64,000 nt of DNA from Lathyrus oleraceus (Eukaryota; Streptophyta; Magnoliopsida; Fabales; Fabaceae), in the NCBI RefSeq assembly GCF_024323335.1, contig NC_066580.1:437839851-437903850 (forward strand). Direction: 5' to 3'. Below the pieces are notes generated by a model that saw nothing but the letters and a program-made list of their open reading frames with translations, ran no database searches and had not been told where the DNA came from. The translations under genes and the position numbers were made by a program. Shown one piece after another: positions 21,206-33,437 of this stretch (positions are counted from its first letter, which is position 1; every line of letters starts with the position of its first letter).

Positions 21206-22531
21206 TCATGAAAGACATATGTGGTTTCTTACCACTCCATATCTCATATGGTGTCTTATCAACCTTTTGGATGGAACACGATTAAGTGTGTAAGCTGCTG
21301 TCAATAGTGCATGTCCCCAAAAGGAGTTTGGAAGATCGGCGTGACTCATCATGGATCGGACCATATCTAACAGGGTTCGATTTCTTCTCTCAGATACACC
21401 ATTCCATTGGGGTGTTCCAGGAGGAGTAAGTTGGGATAGGATCCCACACTCTTTCAGATGGTCATCAAACTTTAGGCTTAAATACTCACCGCCTCGATCT
21501 GATCGAAGAGTTTTAATATTCTTACCCAGTTGGTTTTGTACTTCATTCTTGAATTCCTTGAACTTTTCAAAGGACTCTGATTTGTGTTTCATTAAATACA
21601 CATAACCATATCTACTGAAATCATCAGTGAATGTGATGAAGTACTGAAAACCTCCTCTGGCTGGTATGTTCAGTGGTCCACATACATCAGTATGTATGAG
21701 GGCCAAAAGATCATTAGCTCTTTCACCTTTTCTTGTGAATGGAGACTTTGTCATCTTTCCAATTAAACAAGATCTGCATGTCTCATATGATTCATAATCA
21801 AAAGAGTCCAAGAGTCCATCTTTATGGAGTTTGGAAATGCGTTTCTCATTTATGTGGCCTAATCGACAATGCCAAAGGTAAGTTGGATTTAACTCGTTAG
21901 GTTTCATCCTTTTAGTATTAATGTTATATATAGGCATTTCGAGATCAAGGACATACAGTCCATTGCTCATTTGTGCAGTAGCATAGAATATATCATTCAA
22001 ATAAATTGAGCAACAATTGTTCTTTATTATAAATGAAAAACCAAACTTGTCCAAACAAGAAATGGAAATAATGTTCCTGCTAATTGCAGGTACATAATAA
22101 CAGTTCTCTAACTGAATTATTAAACCACTAGGTAAAGTTAATACATAAGTTCCTACGGCTAAAGCAGCAACCTTTGCTCCATTGCCAACTCGTAGGTCAA
22201 CTTCACCTTTTGCCAAATCTCTACTTCTTTTTAGCCCCTGCACATTTGTACAAATGTGAGAACCGCATCCAGTATCTAATATCCATGATGCAGAAGTAGA
22301 TAAATTTATTTCAATAACAAAAATACCTGAAGTTGAAGTCTCTACTCCATTCTTCGTATCTTCCAGGTACTTTGGGCAGTTTCTCTTCCAGTGTCCGGTC
22401 TTACCGTAATGGAAGCAGGTGCCTGCCTTTGTTATGCCTCCACTAGCCCTCAAAGCAGTAACAGTGGGTATAGGTTTGGCAACTTCCTTGCCCTTCCCTT
22501 TATCACCCTGCCTGGTGGGCCTTTTGTTCTG
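21206..22531 (-). pseudogene. pol: Copia zinc knuckle, protease and integrase
   Basis: The frame is continuous with gag apart from one stop. In order it contains the zinc knuckle CFHYGKTGHWKRNC (CCHC); the aspartic protease motif WILDTGCGSHIC; the pre-integrase segment YLWHCRLGHINEKR...CRSCLIGK (HHCC); and the integrase core. Core residues are D in HTDVCGP, D in LRSDRGGE and E in GVSERRNRTL. Near 21273 a single-base loss shifts the frame within the segment that should read as VDKTPYEIW. This ends the ORF at 21206. The protein would have processed the polyprotein and inserted DNA copies; here it is inactive. Confidence 0.9.
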
Positions 22532-23179
22532 TCACTTTCCATTTCCGATCATCAGAATGGACTTCCCTTTTGTCTTCAGATTCTGCTCGGCAGTTCTTAA
22601 CATGGCGAGCAGTTTAGGAAGAGATTTGTCCATGTCAATCATATTGAGATTTAGGACAAATTGACTGAAACTATCTGGCAACGATTGCAAGATCAAATCA
22701 GTCGCAAGTTCCTTTCCGAGGGGAAGATCCAACCTTTCAAGCTTTTCCACATACCCAATCATCTTGAGCACATGGGGACTTATAGGGGCTCCCTCAGCTA
22801 ACTTGCTTTGGAAAAGGGCTTTTGAAACTTCAAACCTCTCATGCCTTGCTTGCTCTTGATAGAGCAGCTTCAGGTGTTCGATCATATCGAACGCTGACAT
22901 GTTCTCATGTTGCTTTTGCAATTCTGAGTTCATGACATCCAGCATGAGACAAGCAGTTTCATTGGCATCATCGACATGCTTCTTATAAGCATCTCTTTCT
23001 GCCTTAGGTGCAGAACTAGGAGGTTCCTCTTCAGGAACAGGTGTCTCCAAGACATACAGCTTTTTATCATGTTTGAGGACAATCCTCAGGTTTCGGTGCC
23101 AATCCAGAAAATTTGTCCCAGACAATTTTTCCTTGTCAAGGATTGATCGCAAGATGTTGTTAGAGGTGTTTGCTGTCAT
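22532..23179 (-). pseudogene. gag: Copia gag (UBN2-type), truncated by in-frame stop
   Basis: 215 residues starting MTANTSNNILRSILDKEKL. It has the plant copia gag pattern (KLSGTNFLDWHRNLRIVL near the N-terminus; a RLDLPLGKELATDLILQSLP block; FVLNLNMIDMDKSLPKLLAMLR). The stop is TGA at 22532-22534. Beyond it, the same frame runs on through a lysine-rich linker into the zinc knuckle and protease, so one substitution probably created the stop. Gag would form the cytoplasmic particle. Start chosen as the first ATG of the frame, 2.1 kb after the PBS. Confidence 0.88.
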
Positions 23180-25327
23180 GGTTATCTACATAAGGATTAA
23201 GAAAATATAAGTATCATTGACATATTAATTAGGCCTTTAATCAAATATGCTCCCACTATTTTACTCAAAACAAATGACCCTCATCATTTGATTCGGAAAA
23301 TCCCGTTGGAAGATTTTCTAGTGGGTCGAGATCCATATTTCACTTCGTTCTAAGTCCGCGTAGGCGGATTACACAAAACTAGGTTATTTAGGTAGGAACT
23401 CCTTCCAGTTGTATCTCATACAACTCTCGAAAATTTCAGTTGGGTGAATAACTCCTTATTCTAATCCATCATATGGATCATTCCCAACTCTTGCTTCTAA
23501 ACATATATATAAGAAAATTATAATTAAGTTTGACCCATTATTTTAGCAGTTGGATATTACAATTATCCCATCGCACCTTACCAATATAGAACATGCACCT
23601 CGCTTTGGCGAAACCTACATTATTCGATACTAGTCTTGATGAGTGCTAAAACTTGGAAAGCAAACATATATAATATTCTCATAATTTGTTTAGTTAAGTT
23701 TGACTCATTGTTTTAGCAGTTGGATATTACAATTATCCCATCGCACCTTACCAATATAGAACATGCACCTCGCTTTGGCGAAACCTACATTATTTGATAC
23801 TAGTCTTGATGAGTGCTAAAACTTGGAAAGCATAAACTTAATATTTTAGTTTGAGGGAATTGCAATTGTTATGATCTCACCGGCTTGTTTATCATATAAC
23901 TCGTCTCTCACATGCATCAACATACATTCACATGCATCAACATACATACACAATGAAACAGTTATGGCCCCTAGCGCAATTGTTCTCCCAAGCCAATGAG
24001 AGAACCTAAGCTAACCTAATAACGATCTAAGCTTCTCCAAGCAAGATCTTCAAGGTTGTCCTCCTTTAGTATTGAGTTCTTCTCTAAGCTTCTCCAAGCA
24101 AGATCTTCAAGGTTGTCCTCCTTTGATCTTGAATTCTTCTTTTTCTTCATATCATTATTCTCCTTTGATATTGAATTCTTCTCTTTCTTCATATCATTAC
24201 ATTACAGAAGAAACTCGTTTTACATACGAGGGTTTGAGATGAGAAAAGAAGTTACATTAAGAGATCAAAAGGAGAGGCACGACACGTAGGTCGTATTTTA
24301 AAAAAAACCCAAAATAAAATAAAGAAAGACTAAGGCCATAACTGATCACAACAAGGCAATAATAACAAACACATTATTATTATTAATTTTAATTCCTTTA
24401 ATTAATTAAAACTAAATTGAATTTCGGTGACCGATCACACTACGCAGAGTTAGCCGGGGTTTCCGCTGCCCGGTCAGCGGACGGGGTCAAGGGGCAGCGC
24501 CCTTGCGGGGTTGGAGGGGCAGCGCCCCTGTCCAAAAATTTTAATGAACAATTCATTTGAAATGGACATTGTTTTGCATGAACACAACCCTTGCGTAGTC
24601 ACAAAACGGGAACCCCAAAATTTTGACTCTGGGAGTGTGACGACCGTCACAGGTAATGTGAGTGTGACGACCGTCATGGGTGTGTTACGACCGTCACGCA
24701 TCCAGTTTGTTACGCCTGTTACGCTCGTCACACGAGCTTCACGCAGCCAAAGTAACAAACTTTGAAACAGTCAACACGCTCGTCACACGAGCTTCACGCA
24801 GCCAAAATAACAAACTTTGAAACAGTCAACTGACGTGTTCCAAAAGCCCTAAATTCACAACTCTTTGACGGCACAACCCTTGCGCCGTCACCAATCCTAA
24901 TGTGCCAATTTCATACCGTCAAACACACCTCGATTGTTGATTCAGTATGATTGATCAACAGGTCATTGCTTCACCATACTAATGTCGGATTCCGAAGCAG
25001 ATGACCATTGATCGCTCAAAGGAAAACAATCATTTAGTGTTCGAGTGAATGAAACAGAAACAGTATATCACATATACCGTACTTTGCATTAGGATTACTT
25101 ATATCATATATAAGTTGATCGGTCTCAATTGTGTAACCTATGGACGATCGATGTATCGCTGCTTCACCATACTAATGTCGGATTCCGAAGCATAGTCAAC
25201 ATCAATCATCCAACTCGTACACTCATGATGCCAAATTTAATTGCCCGTTTAATTAATTGATTCATTCTGTCTTTTAATCATATTAATACAGAAATTAAAC
25301 ACCTATCCGATTCATGGTTTCGTAAGT
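23180..25327 (-). other. Long copia leader with internal repeats
   Basis: Between PBS and gag there are 2.1 kb without a supported ORF. Direct repeats include about 140 bp at 23524-23663 and 23694-23833 (period 170). A tandem pair with AAGCTTCTCCAAGCAAGATC is at about 24029-24130. A GC-rich block with repeated GACCGTCA and CACGCTCGTCACACGAGC units lies at about 24638-24800. A CGGACGGGGTCAAGGGGCAG... stretch with GGGGCAGCGCCC twice is at about 24477-24530. The segment GCTTCACCATACTAATGTCGG occurs at 24969 and 25150. The leader is longer than in most plant copia elements. Confidence 0.75.
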
Positions 25328-25340
25328 GGCTCTGATACCA
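25328..25340 (-). other. Primer binding site (tRNA-Met), copia
   Basis: The minus strand reads TGGTATCAGAGCC, complementary to the 3' end of initiator tRNA-Met as in most plant copia elements. It lies one base from the end of the 5' LTR (25342). Confidence 0.92.
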
Positions 25341-25341
25341 C

Positions 25342-26732
25342 TGAAGGAGAATTGCGACCCAAAGCGCAGCGGAAATTAAAATTTCTCCTTTAGAGATCCT
25401 TACGAATGGTCATGATCAGTGATAGAATATTTACCTCTTGTGACGGTTGAAACCTTTGGTGCAGATCTCTTGTAACGATCAAAACCCTTTGATGCAGATC
25501 CACGAAACGATCACGAACGTTGAACGATGACAACGTCTCTACTCAGTCCACACGAACGGGTTCCTTCAATCTCAGTGCTAGCTGGTACGAATGAAGGCTT
25601 TGAGTGAGAGAGAGAGAGAGTGATAGAAAACGAAAATAATGCAACCGCAAATTTTTGCTTCTGCACAAGGGTTCTATTTATAGAACCACTTGTGTGGGCT
25701 TCAAGCTAAAAGCCCACTTAAGTGTATTTTGGCCCATATCTTACAATATGCCCAAAATCACTTAAGCTCATGGTACCTTACCATATTTCGTATTCTACTC
25801 AAGTACATCGTACCTTACGATGCTCTATAACTCACTTAAGGGCACCGTACCTTACGGTATTCCTTAGTTACTCTATCTCTCATCAATCCGTCCTTTGTGT
25901 GTGACCCTGTAGGTTTTCGTGACGTTGGCAATTATATTAAATCACGCATTTAACATAATAAACAGTGAGCGGTATCTAGCAACACATCACTGCTACCCAA
26001 GACACGAAAATGTCATGTGATCTGACAATTCCTTCTGTGATAATAATTATGTGTATAATTACCCTTTTGCCCTTATGTCTATATTGAACACAAGGCATAG
26101 ACCGTGTCATCCTTGTTCAGTTCAATATTGGGCCCATAGACATTTATCCTGTTACGCAGGATGGGCAAATTCCATCTAGGACACTCATGTCCCTCAGCAT
26201 GCTTTGTGGAGTACCCATTAACTGTCTTTATGGTTATCCAGTTACGGACAACGTTGGATCAGCAATAAAGCACTCGACTCTACATCTAGGATCCATAGTG
26301 GTTTCAGGTCGAAGAGTGGAATACACTATTATCACCATGAGAATAACTTATGACACTTTGCATAACTTTCTATATAGTATTCTCATAGCGGGTCAATCCG
26401 GTATAAGTATTACTCCTAATATTCATACCTATGTTTAAGACTTGATAACTCTTTATCCATGATCCATGAGATGTGATCATCAGTCTACAAACATAATAGT
26501 CTTAATGCTTTAATGTTATCCCACTTCACACTAAAGCTCGACTACGGATACTTTAAGAATAGTGTCCTTATGTTTAATGTGATCTCATGATTAAGTCATA
26601 CTTGATACATTAAACAGACTAGCTATTCTAGGGACTTTATTAAACAAACGTAATAAAGAAAAAGCCTTTTATTATTAATAAATAATTCGATACAAGTACC
26701 AAAAGTATTGGCCTCTAGGGCTTACACCAACA
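25342..26732 (-). repeat. Right LTR of copia element (5' LTR in element sense)
   Basis: 1391 bp; on the minus strand it begins TGTTGGTGTAAGCCC (26732) and ends TCTCCTTCA (25342). It is nearly identical to the split left copy, with rare differences such as 235 versus the aligned base near 25651. It carries the TATA box at 25674-25682 and is followed by ATCCC, the presumed target duplication. Confidence 0.94.
25674..25682 (-). promoter_or_regulatory. TATA box in copia 5' LTR
   Basis: TATAAATAG on the minus strand, in the LTR that would drive the genomic RNA. The leader with the PBS lies downstream in that orientation. Motif-based call. Confidence 0.65.
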
Positions 26733-27910
26733 ATCCCAACATAAGGTAATCCAATAACACGTACTTACTTAGTATCAAAGTATAACTTTCTCTTCTTCAG
26801 CTCATACTCTATAAATCTTCGCACATGAATAATCACAAATTGCACGCTCTATCTTGGCATCGATGAAATATTAATGATCCCTTTGTGCCTTTTATCTTAA
26901 ATGCGTCTCATTACAATAGTTGTATTGCAAGATTCACACTACTCCTAACTCCTTGTTTGATTCTCTTCTAAGGTAATTCTCTTAACTCCAATTAAGGAAC
27001 CATTCTACTAGAATTTACTTAAATATAAAATATTGTCTCCCTCTTCCAACACGAGTCTCTTTCAATTGTTCCTTAGATAAGTCAACATTTCCATAATGGT
27101 CTCCTACTAACACTGAATCTCTGACGAACTATCTTAAACTCGATCTCCCTTCTAAGAGTGGGTATAAGTGGTTTATCTCCTACCATTCGCCTAGGACATA
27201 CATGTCCCACTTGGAATAGGAAGTCATATCCTCTAACCTCCTCTCATACTTCACCACCATCTTAGACCCTCAATAGGATGTTAACCGTCACTATCTCTCG
27301 AGCCCTCAACCACTTGGAAGGTACCCTTCTAAATATCCTCCTTGAAGTACTCTCGTTCTTCCAACATATTCTAGTGACCTTAGAAATTGAAACACTGATG
27401 CACAACCTCACTTCTAGACCTTATGACATATGTGCAACATAACCATCATTTCTCCTTCACTATATGGAATTACTTACAATACTTATTCCATATCAGTGGG
27501 TCAATCTTATTCTATTAGCAGATTCACATATTTCTCAAAACTCGAAAAATTCATCCAACATAAATCCTCACTTCCGGACTCCCTTAGCATTACAGGATTG
27601 CTTTAACCATACACATCTCTTCAATTACATGTTACCAAAGTTATGACTTATATTAAGGCTTCAACTGAACTAACTGGTTCTCCTTACTGTCAAACTCTTG
27701 ACTTGAGTCCACCCTTGAAATACAAGCTCTGCTCCACCTTCAGAGTCCACGTGGTCGCTCAACCATGATTCTACCTACCACACACATAACCTTAGGTTGA
27801 TCAAGCCCAATACTACATAATGTGACATTAAGAATCATGTTGTCAAGACACACTTATGAGTCAGGAATTGATTTACTTATGATGTTTCAAGGCTGGGTCG
27901 AGAATCGACT
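26733..27910 (-). mobile_element. Decayed internal fragment of a gypsy-like element
   Basis: Sequence between the copia right LTR and a tRNA-Met-type PBS (27911-27923, minus strand). In the minus orientation this is where the leader and gag of a gypsy element would lie. The reverse translation has short gag-like pieces but many stops, and I cannot identify a domain. It is called only from its place next to the PBS. Confidence 0.4.
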
Positions 27911-27923
27911 TGCTCTAATACCA
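27911..27923 (-). other. tRNA-Met-type primer binding site, decayed gypsy element
   Basis: The minus strand reads TGGTATTAGAGCA, one change from TGGTATCAGAGCA. It lies after an LTR end reading ...GGGTTGTTATA. The pattern TTACA-GTTGGTATCAGAGC is typical of Tekay/Del-type chromovirus LTR ends. The terminal CA appears mutated to TA. Confidence 0.6.
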
Positions 27924-27925
27924 AC

Positions 27926-29464
27926 TATAACAACCCGTATAATATATATCTAGAATAATATCATAAAAGTGTTATTATTTGGTATTGACACAATCATAAG
28001 TGCCTATTGGCATCATTATATACACATGTCCAAACTAAAAACATCAAGGAAACATGTCATACAATAAAGCCTAAGAATAAAATCTAAGAACTATGTACAA
28101 TATCTTCATTGTATGCAACTCCACAGCGGAAGATTACAATAATCAACATCCCTTGAAACATCAATAGACAGATCCTCATAAATTGAACCTACAAGGAGTA
28201 CTTGAAAAATAACAACGACAATGAGATGAGATAATGATCTCAGTGAGTTTGACTATCATATGGGTCCACTTAGCTCTACAAGGTTTCTACTCGATTCTAG
28301 CTCAAGTATTCACCTTATGTTACTTGTGCATCTTGCATCTTGTAACTAGGACTTGAGTAACTAAGGGATAATTACAATGTATGGAAACATATCACTTGAG
28401 TTCACATAACTCAATAAATCACTATTCGGATTCATGAAACATTGATCCCCAACCGGACCTACGACTAAGCCAAGGCTTGGTTCACGCATGCCCGTATGAT
28501 TAGACTTTCACGGTGGATATCAGGTTCCCCTATGGGACTTGAACTCACTTTTAAGAACCATCACTCGTATGGGACTCGAACCCACTTTAAGTATCTTTCA
28601 CCGTATGGGACTCTAATCCACTTAGGTGTCCATCTTTCCCCAATGTCCGTCATGGTTGGGGCTCAAACCCAACTGAGGCACAAACCATTGGTGTCACATC
28701 CCCACTTACTACTTTACCTAAGCCCTTGAAGTGGTATGTGCATAATCACAACTAATTCTAAATACATGATTAATTCTCAACAACAAATAGGACTTTCGTA
28801 TCAAGGCTTCTCACCAAAATATGACTTTTGGAACAAATGCTCCTCACCAAAATATCAAACTAATTCTCACGGTGTTCATCAAATACTAGGTGATCATATT
28901 CACCCATTCACAAAGTACTCCACATGTTCCATACAATGCATATTTATTCATAATCAAGAGAATACTTGTTTAAGATACACACCAAGGTATCATTATGTCC
29001 AGGCATCACCGTATACTCATTTCCATAACCTAGATTATCTTCCTAAGTCATTCTCCTAGGTTTCCTCACTCATATTTATAAAGTTTTAATCATATTATTT
29101 CACATCCAACAACATCAAATCAATTGATAGAATACATATTAGCGTATCAAAATATCATACAAGAAACACACATAGTAGCATAACATGTCAGAATAAACCC
29201 TAGGCATATCCGACTCACAACATACTCATCATTATCTTAGGTTATTCAAGTTATTACACACAAACAGGTCAAACGTAACCAAAGCATACAATTATCACTA
29301 TCCTCTGCTAATAATTATTGGTTAGTTCACGGTCACTCATCACCATACAATATCTCATTGGATTAACTTTCCAAAGCTTCAAGTCTCATATCAATCGGAT
29401 TCACGGTTCTTGAATTATGGCGAAAACAAAAACCACGTATTCAATCAACAAAACAATAACTCAT
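27926..29464 (-). repeat. Probable LTR fragment of decayed gypsy (Tekay/Del-like) element
   Basis: The plus strand begins TATAACAACCCG at the PBS side. The far LTR boundary was not found; the segment runs into a (TA)n tract. It contains three tandem TATGGGACTYGAACCCACTT units starting at 28531, 28568 and 28603 and a related TTGGGGCTCAAACCCAACT unit at about 28657. No ORF is supported. Confidence 0.5.
28531..28675 (+). repeat. Tandem TATGGGACTYGAACCCACTT units
   Basis: Three units of 35-37 bp plus a diverged fourth, inside the presumed gypsy LTR. Confidence 0.75.

Positions 29465-29541
<77 letters not shown>
29465..29541 (+). repeat. (TA)n microsatellite
   Basis: Nearly pure TA dinucleotides over about 75 bp, directly beside the left end of the solo LTR at 29547. 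Confidence 0.97.

Positions 29542-29546
<5 letters not shown>
29542..29546 (+). repeat. Target-site duplication ATATT of solo LTR, left
   Basis: ATATT precedes TGTAATACC (29547) and recurs at 57045-57049 after GCGATA. The AT-rich flank raises the chance of coincidence, but the LTR ends on both sides fit. Confidence 0.65.
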
Positions 29547-31074
29547 TGTAATACCTTAATTTTCACCCCTAAGATCTTTTATCATTTGTATCATTTGCAT
29601 AATATCAAGGCCATCAAATACTTTTGTGTATATCCTTATGCTTTGCTAACCCCGCAAAAATACAAAAAAAAAATATGTTTTGCTTTGCTTTGTTTGCAAG
29701 TTAGGGTTTTGCCATCAAGAAGTTCAAGGGATGGATCAATCAAAGCTTATTGTGATCATAAATATCTCAAGGTTATCAAGATTTTGCCTCCATCAACAAT
29801 CAAAGTTTATACAGACCTCAATTCAAGTTCATCAAGCCACAATTCATCTGGCACTCCAAATTAGGGTTTTTTGACCGAGTCAGCTTAATGTTGACTCTTT
29901 GACCAAAGCATGATCATATGGTTTGAGGCATGATCCAGGATCCTCAAATGTTCCTCATAACCCATTCATATAATTCAAATGGCTCAAGAAGTTAGGTTCA
30001 TGAGCAGATGAAAGTTTTGAACATAACTGATGAAAAGTCAACAGTTGCCTAAAGTCAAAGTTTGACTTTTAAGATTTTTGGTCAACTATGGACTTTTCAA
30101 GTCAAGGATCATGAAAATATGATCAATGAAGTCATTTTATCGAGTTTAATCAAGAAAATCAAGATTACTTGCAAAAGGGGCAAAGATGGAGGATTTGGAA
30201 TTTTCACTAAGTCCCTAAAAATCATGTCCAAGTACCCAACTTTCCAAGGCCATAACTTGTGGTCCAAGATACCATTTTCTTTGATCCAATGATCAAATTA
30301 AAGGTATTGCTTTATGATTCAACTTTTTCCTAGGTGATGAAACCCCAAAGAAGGCATGGATGAGGAGATATGGGGCCATGAAATGGAGGATTTATTTGCT
30401 TTTAAAGTGATAAAACACTTGGTGAAATTTTCAGTATGTTGAACTAGTCAAATAACTAAATTTATGCCAACTATCACCAAGATCCCAATTTATTCAAGAA
30501 AAACTTAAAACATGAAAGTTGTAGAGGATATTTCCAGCTTTCCAAAAAGTCCAAGATCACAAATTTATCACACTTGAGCTTTGAGTTTCGAATAGATGAA
30601 CATAGCATTCCAAAACTGAAATTTAGGTCATTCTTCATAGCAAGTCCTTGTGCAAATCCAAGCCAATGCTACATAATCTTTCTTTGCAGGCTACTTTGCT
30701 TCTCAATCACACTTTAATCATAAAGTTACACAAGTCCTTGGTGTGTTACACAACGAATTGAGCCATTAACCAAAACTTGATGTCATATTTGGAAAGATTT
30801 GGATAAAGCTCCATATCCATTTTCATAAAGGGCAACTTTTCCAACAACTCTTGCTTGGAGCTTCCAACTTGTTTTCTACAGATCATAAGCAATCTTTAGA
30901 GGATAGAAGCAACCTCTAGAAGTCATAAAAGCATGATTTATCTCCTCTTTGTACTCCACCTTTCATCATGATCAATTTTTGTCTTTTTCCGCAAAATGAA
31001 ACCAAATGATCAAACTACCATTCCATATGAACCAAACTTGATTTTTGTAAGTTACTTAGACCATGTGGAACCTC

Positions 31075-31083
31075 TATAAATAG
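31075..31083 (+). promoter_or_regulatory. TATA box in solo LTR
   Basis: TATAAATAG followed by AGAGCC and A/C-rich sequence typical of an LTR transcript start. A solo LTR could act as a promoter toward the right; here Ogre-A lies 2.3 kb downstream in the same direction. Confidence 0.55.
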
Positions 31084-33432
31084 AGAGCCAAGCCTCAAAG
31101 CATCACACACCAGACTTTGCATAATAATACCTTTGTAGCAAATTCTCTTTACCTCAAAATCCCAAGTTCCATTTCTGTTGAAATTTCACTAAACCAACCA
31201 TCCAAATATCTTCTAAACATTCATTAGAAGTTGTTTAAACACTTAAATCACTTATGTAACATCAAGATCGTTGCTTTCCAAACCTCATTATCATCACTTG
31301 CGATAAGATTCAGACAGAAACTTTGGAGCAATTGTTGAAGAAACCAAGCACTCAAACGCTCTCCTTAAGGTTCAACAGAGATAAGGGGATCATTATTTTG
31401 ATTCTGGAAGTTTGAGAAGAGGCATTAGACCTTGCTCTAATAGGTAAGGATTTTTTCACTTTAAAACTCATCATACATACATCATTACTGCTCGATTTCT
31501 AAAGTGAAAAAATAGACATTAATATATTGATTGTGTTCCTTCAATTATTTTCAATTTATCATGCTTGTGTTGGAAGTTGTTGATAGTTGAATAGTTATGG
31601 TATGTGACTGGTTTTGAGCTTTGTGTGCATTATTCTTTGAGTTCCAGCTTGTGAAAAATATACCATTGTGTTCCTTGTGAAAATGTGAGCAAGTTTGGTT
31701 TTTACAACTTTGATTTTCATGGGAAAATGAGGGAGTTATAAGTGTTGTAAGTTTGGAAGAAAAAATGGAAAAAGAAAAATCGTGAATGAGGAAGAAGGAA
31801 GAAGGTGACACCATTTTTAATTTTTAAATGTTAATTTGATATATATATTTTTGATTCCAGTTAGTCCATGACTTGGGCATTGCACCATAGTGGATGAAGC
31901 ATGTGTTTGGAGTGTTTTTGTGAGCCTTAGGTCTGGGGTTTGAGTCCCCCTCGCCCCATACCTTTTATTATTTTTCTTTTACCAAATTTATTTTTCTTAT
32001 GTTTTTCACAACTTCAAATGTTTATTTATATGAGTATTTTTAATCTTTTTGAACCATTCTTTTTCACACTTCTTATTTGTCATCTCTATTTTATGATTCC
32101 ATAAAAAAATGTCAAAAATAATATTTATTCCATGTATTTTTAGTAGGTTGAAAATTGGTCCTTTTTAAGTGTTTTATGCATTTAAAATGACTTTCTTTTG
32201 ATGTTTTCCTTAACCTAATGGACCTTAAATGTTTGTATAATTTTATTATGTTGTGTTTAGGCCTTGTTCTATGTTTATAACATGTTGTCTTGACTTGTTG
32301 CCTTCCATACCATGATTAAAAATGACTTAAACTTGAAAAGTATGTTGATTAAACAATCTTGAGATTAGGGTTTTGGTTAAGAACTTTGCAAGAACACATT
32401 GATGCATGATTAGAGATTCCACTTGAGTTTTGTTTTCTCTTCATGTCTTTGAATTAATCTATGGCTTGTTTGTTTATATCTTTATTATTCAAGCATTCAT
32501 AGTTGTCTAAATGTAAACATGTTTATACCTTGTAGGACTTAGGACTTAACTTGTCTCCCACATATCTTTGCTTCATAATGATGCCTCCCCATTTAGGGTT
32601 TTGCTTTGTACATGTCATATACACTTTACTCACAAGTCATCATAAATATACACTTGTTTAATCATGTCTCGTGATACTCCACTTGTATTCTATCTCAAAT
32701 TGTGATGTTATATCCATGTCATGTAATTATTTATCATTTCATTCAAGTATTTCCTTCATAAACTTCCATAATGTTGAACATGTATCTCATACTTGTTCAT
32801 GTGATATCTCTTGTGGTGTTATGTAAACCTTTGTCATGTCTTGTTTATGTTCATCATGCCTCAAAAACATGTAAGTAGCTTATTCATATCTTACCAATTT
32901 ATGTATCTTTATGTATCTAAATCCAAGGGAAAGTATCTTATGTTGACTTCCTAGTCATGCATTGTTTGTTTGTTTGTTGACTTTGTTTGTCCATTCATGC
33001 ATTTACCATAAACCAAACCCTACCCATTTTTCAATCTAAAACACCCACACAAACCTTGACTTACTTTTAGTCAATGTACTTTCAATTACATTTTCAAAAA
33101 TGATTTAGTACACATGAGGCATTTCAAACACAAACCTTGACTTACTTTTAGTCAATGGATTTTTCAATTACACTTTCAAATGCTTTAGTACACATGAAAC
33201 ATCTCAAACTCAAACTTTGACTTACCTTTAGTCAAGTAACACTTTCCAAATTTTTTTTACCCCTTTTATTGCCCCACTCAAAAATGCAAACAACTTTTAA
33301 ACCAAAACATAGATAAATTCAAAAGGTTCCTATAGAGTAATACAGATGTTTATGGTGTTAATACCTTCCATTTGCATAATCAACCCCAGTACCTTTGATC
33401 TCTACTTGCTTTGCTTCTACTTTTATTATTTC

Positions 33433-33437
33433 CTATG
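33433..33437 (+). repeat. Target-site duplication CTATG, left copy
   Basis: CTATG directly before TGTAACACC of Ogre-A; second copy at 56924-56928. Confidence 0.97.

Larger units (their letters stand above)
1..26732 (-). mobile_element. Ty1/copia retrotransposon, minus strand, split by Ogre-B
   Basis: Two LTR copies (1-744 plus 19167-19738, and 25342-26732, the latter 1391 bp) flank a minus-strand body. From right to left the body has PBS (25328-25340), a leader of about 2.1 kb, gag with a zinc knuckle, protease, integrase, an RT remnant, RNase H, and PPT (19739-19750). The order protease-integrase-RT-RNase H defines Ty1/copia. The 5 bp after the right LTR are ATCCC; the matching left duplication lies outside the window. 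The body carries an in-frame stop, a frameshift and an RT deletion, so it is non-functional. Ogre-B (745-19161) sits inside the left LTR and therefore inserted later. Confidence 0.93.
29547..33437 (+). mobile_element. Solo LTR of a Tat/Ogre-like family, first segment
   Basis: It begins TGTAATACCTTAATTTTCACC, resembling the Ogre starts (TGTAACACCTCAAAATTTGCC). It has repeated GTCAAC/GACTTT motifs like other legume Tat LTRs and a TATA box (TATAAATAG) at 31075-31083. Close to the break it reads GGTGTTAATACCTTCCATTTG, the counterpart of GGGTGCTAATACCTTCCCCTT in Ogre-A and -B LTRs. It is interrupted at 33437 by Ogre-A and resumes at 56929. Removing Ogre-A gives about 4.0 kb with matching ends and no internal region or second LTR, so it is a solo LTR. 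It belongs to a different family from A and B. Confidence 0.72.
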
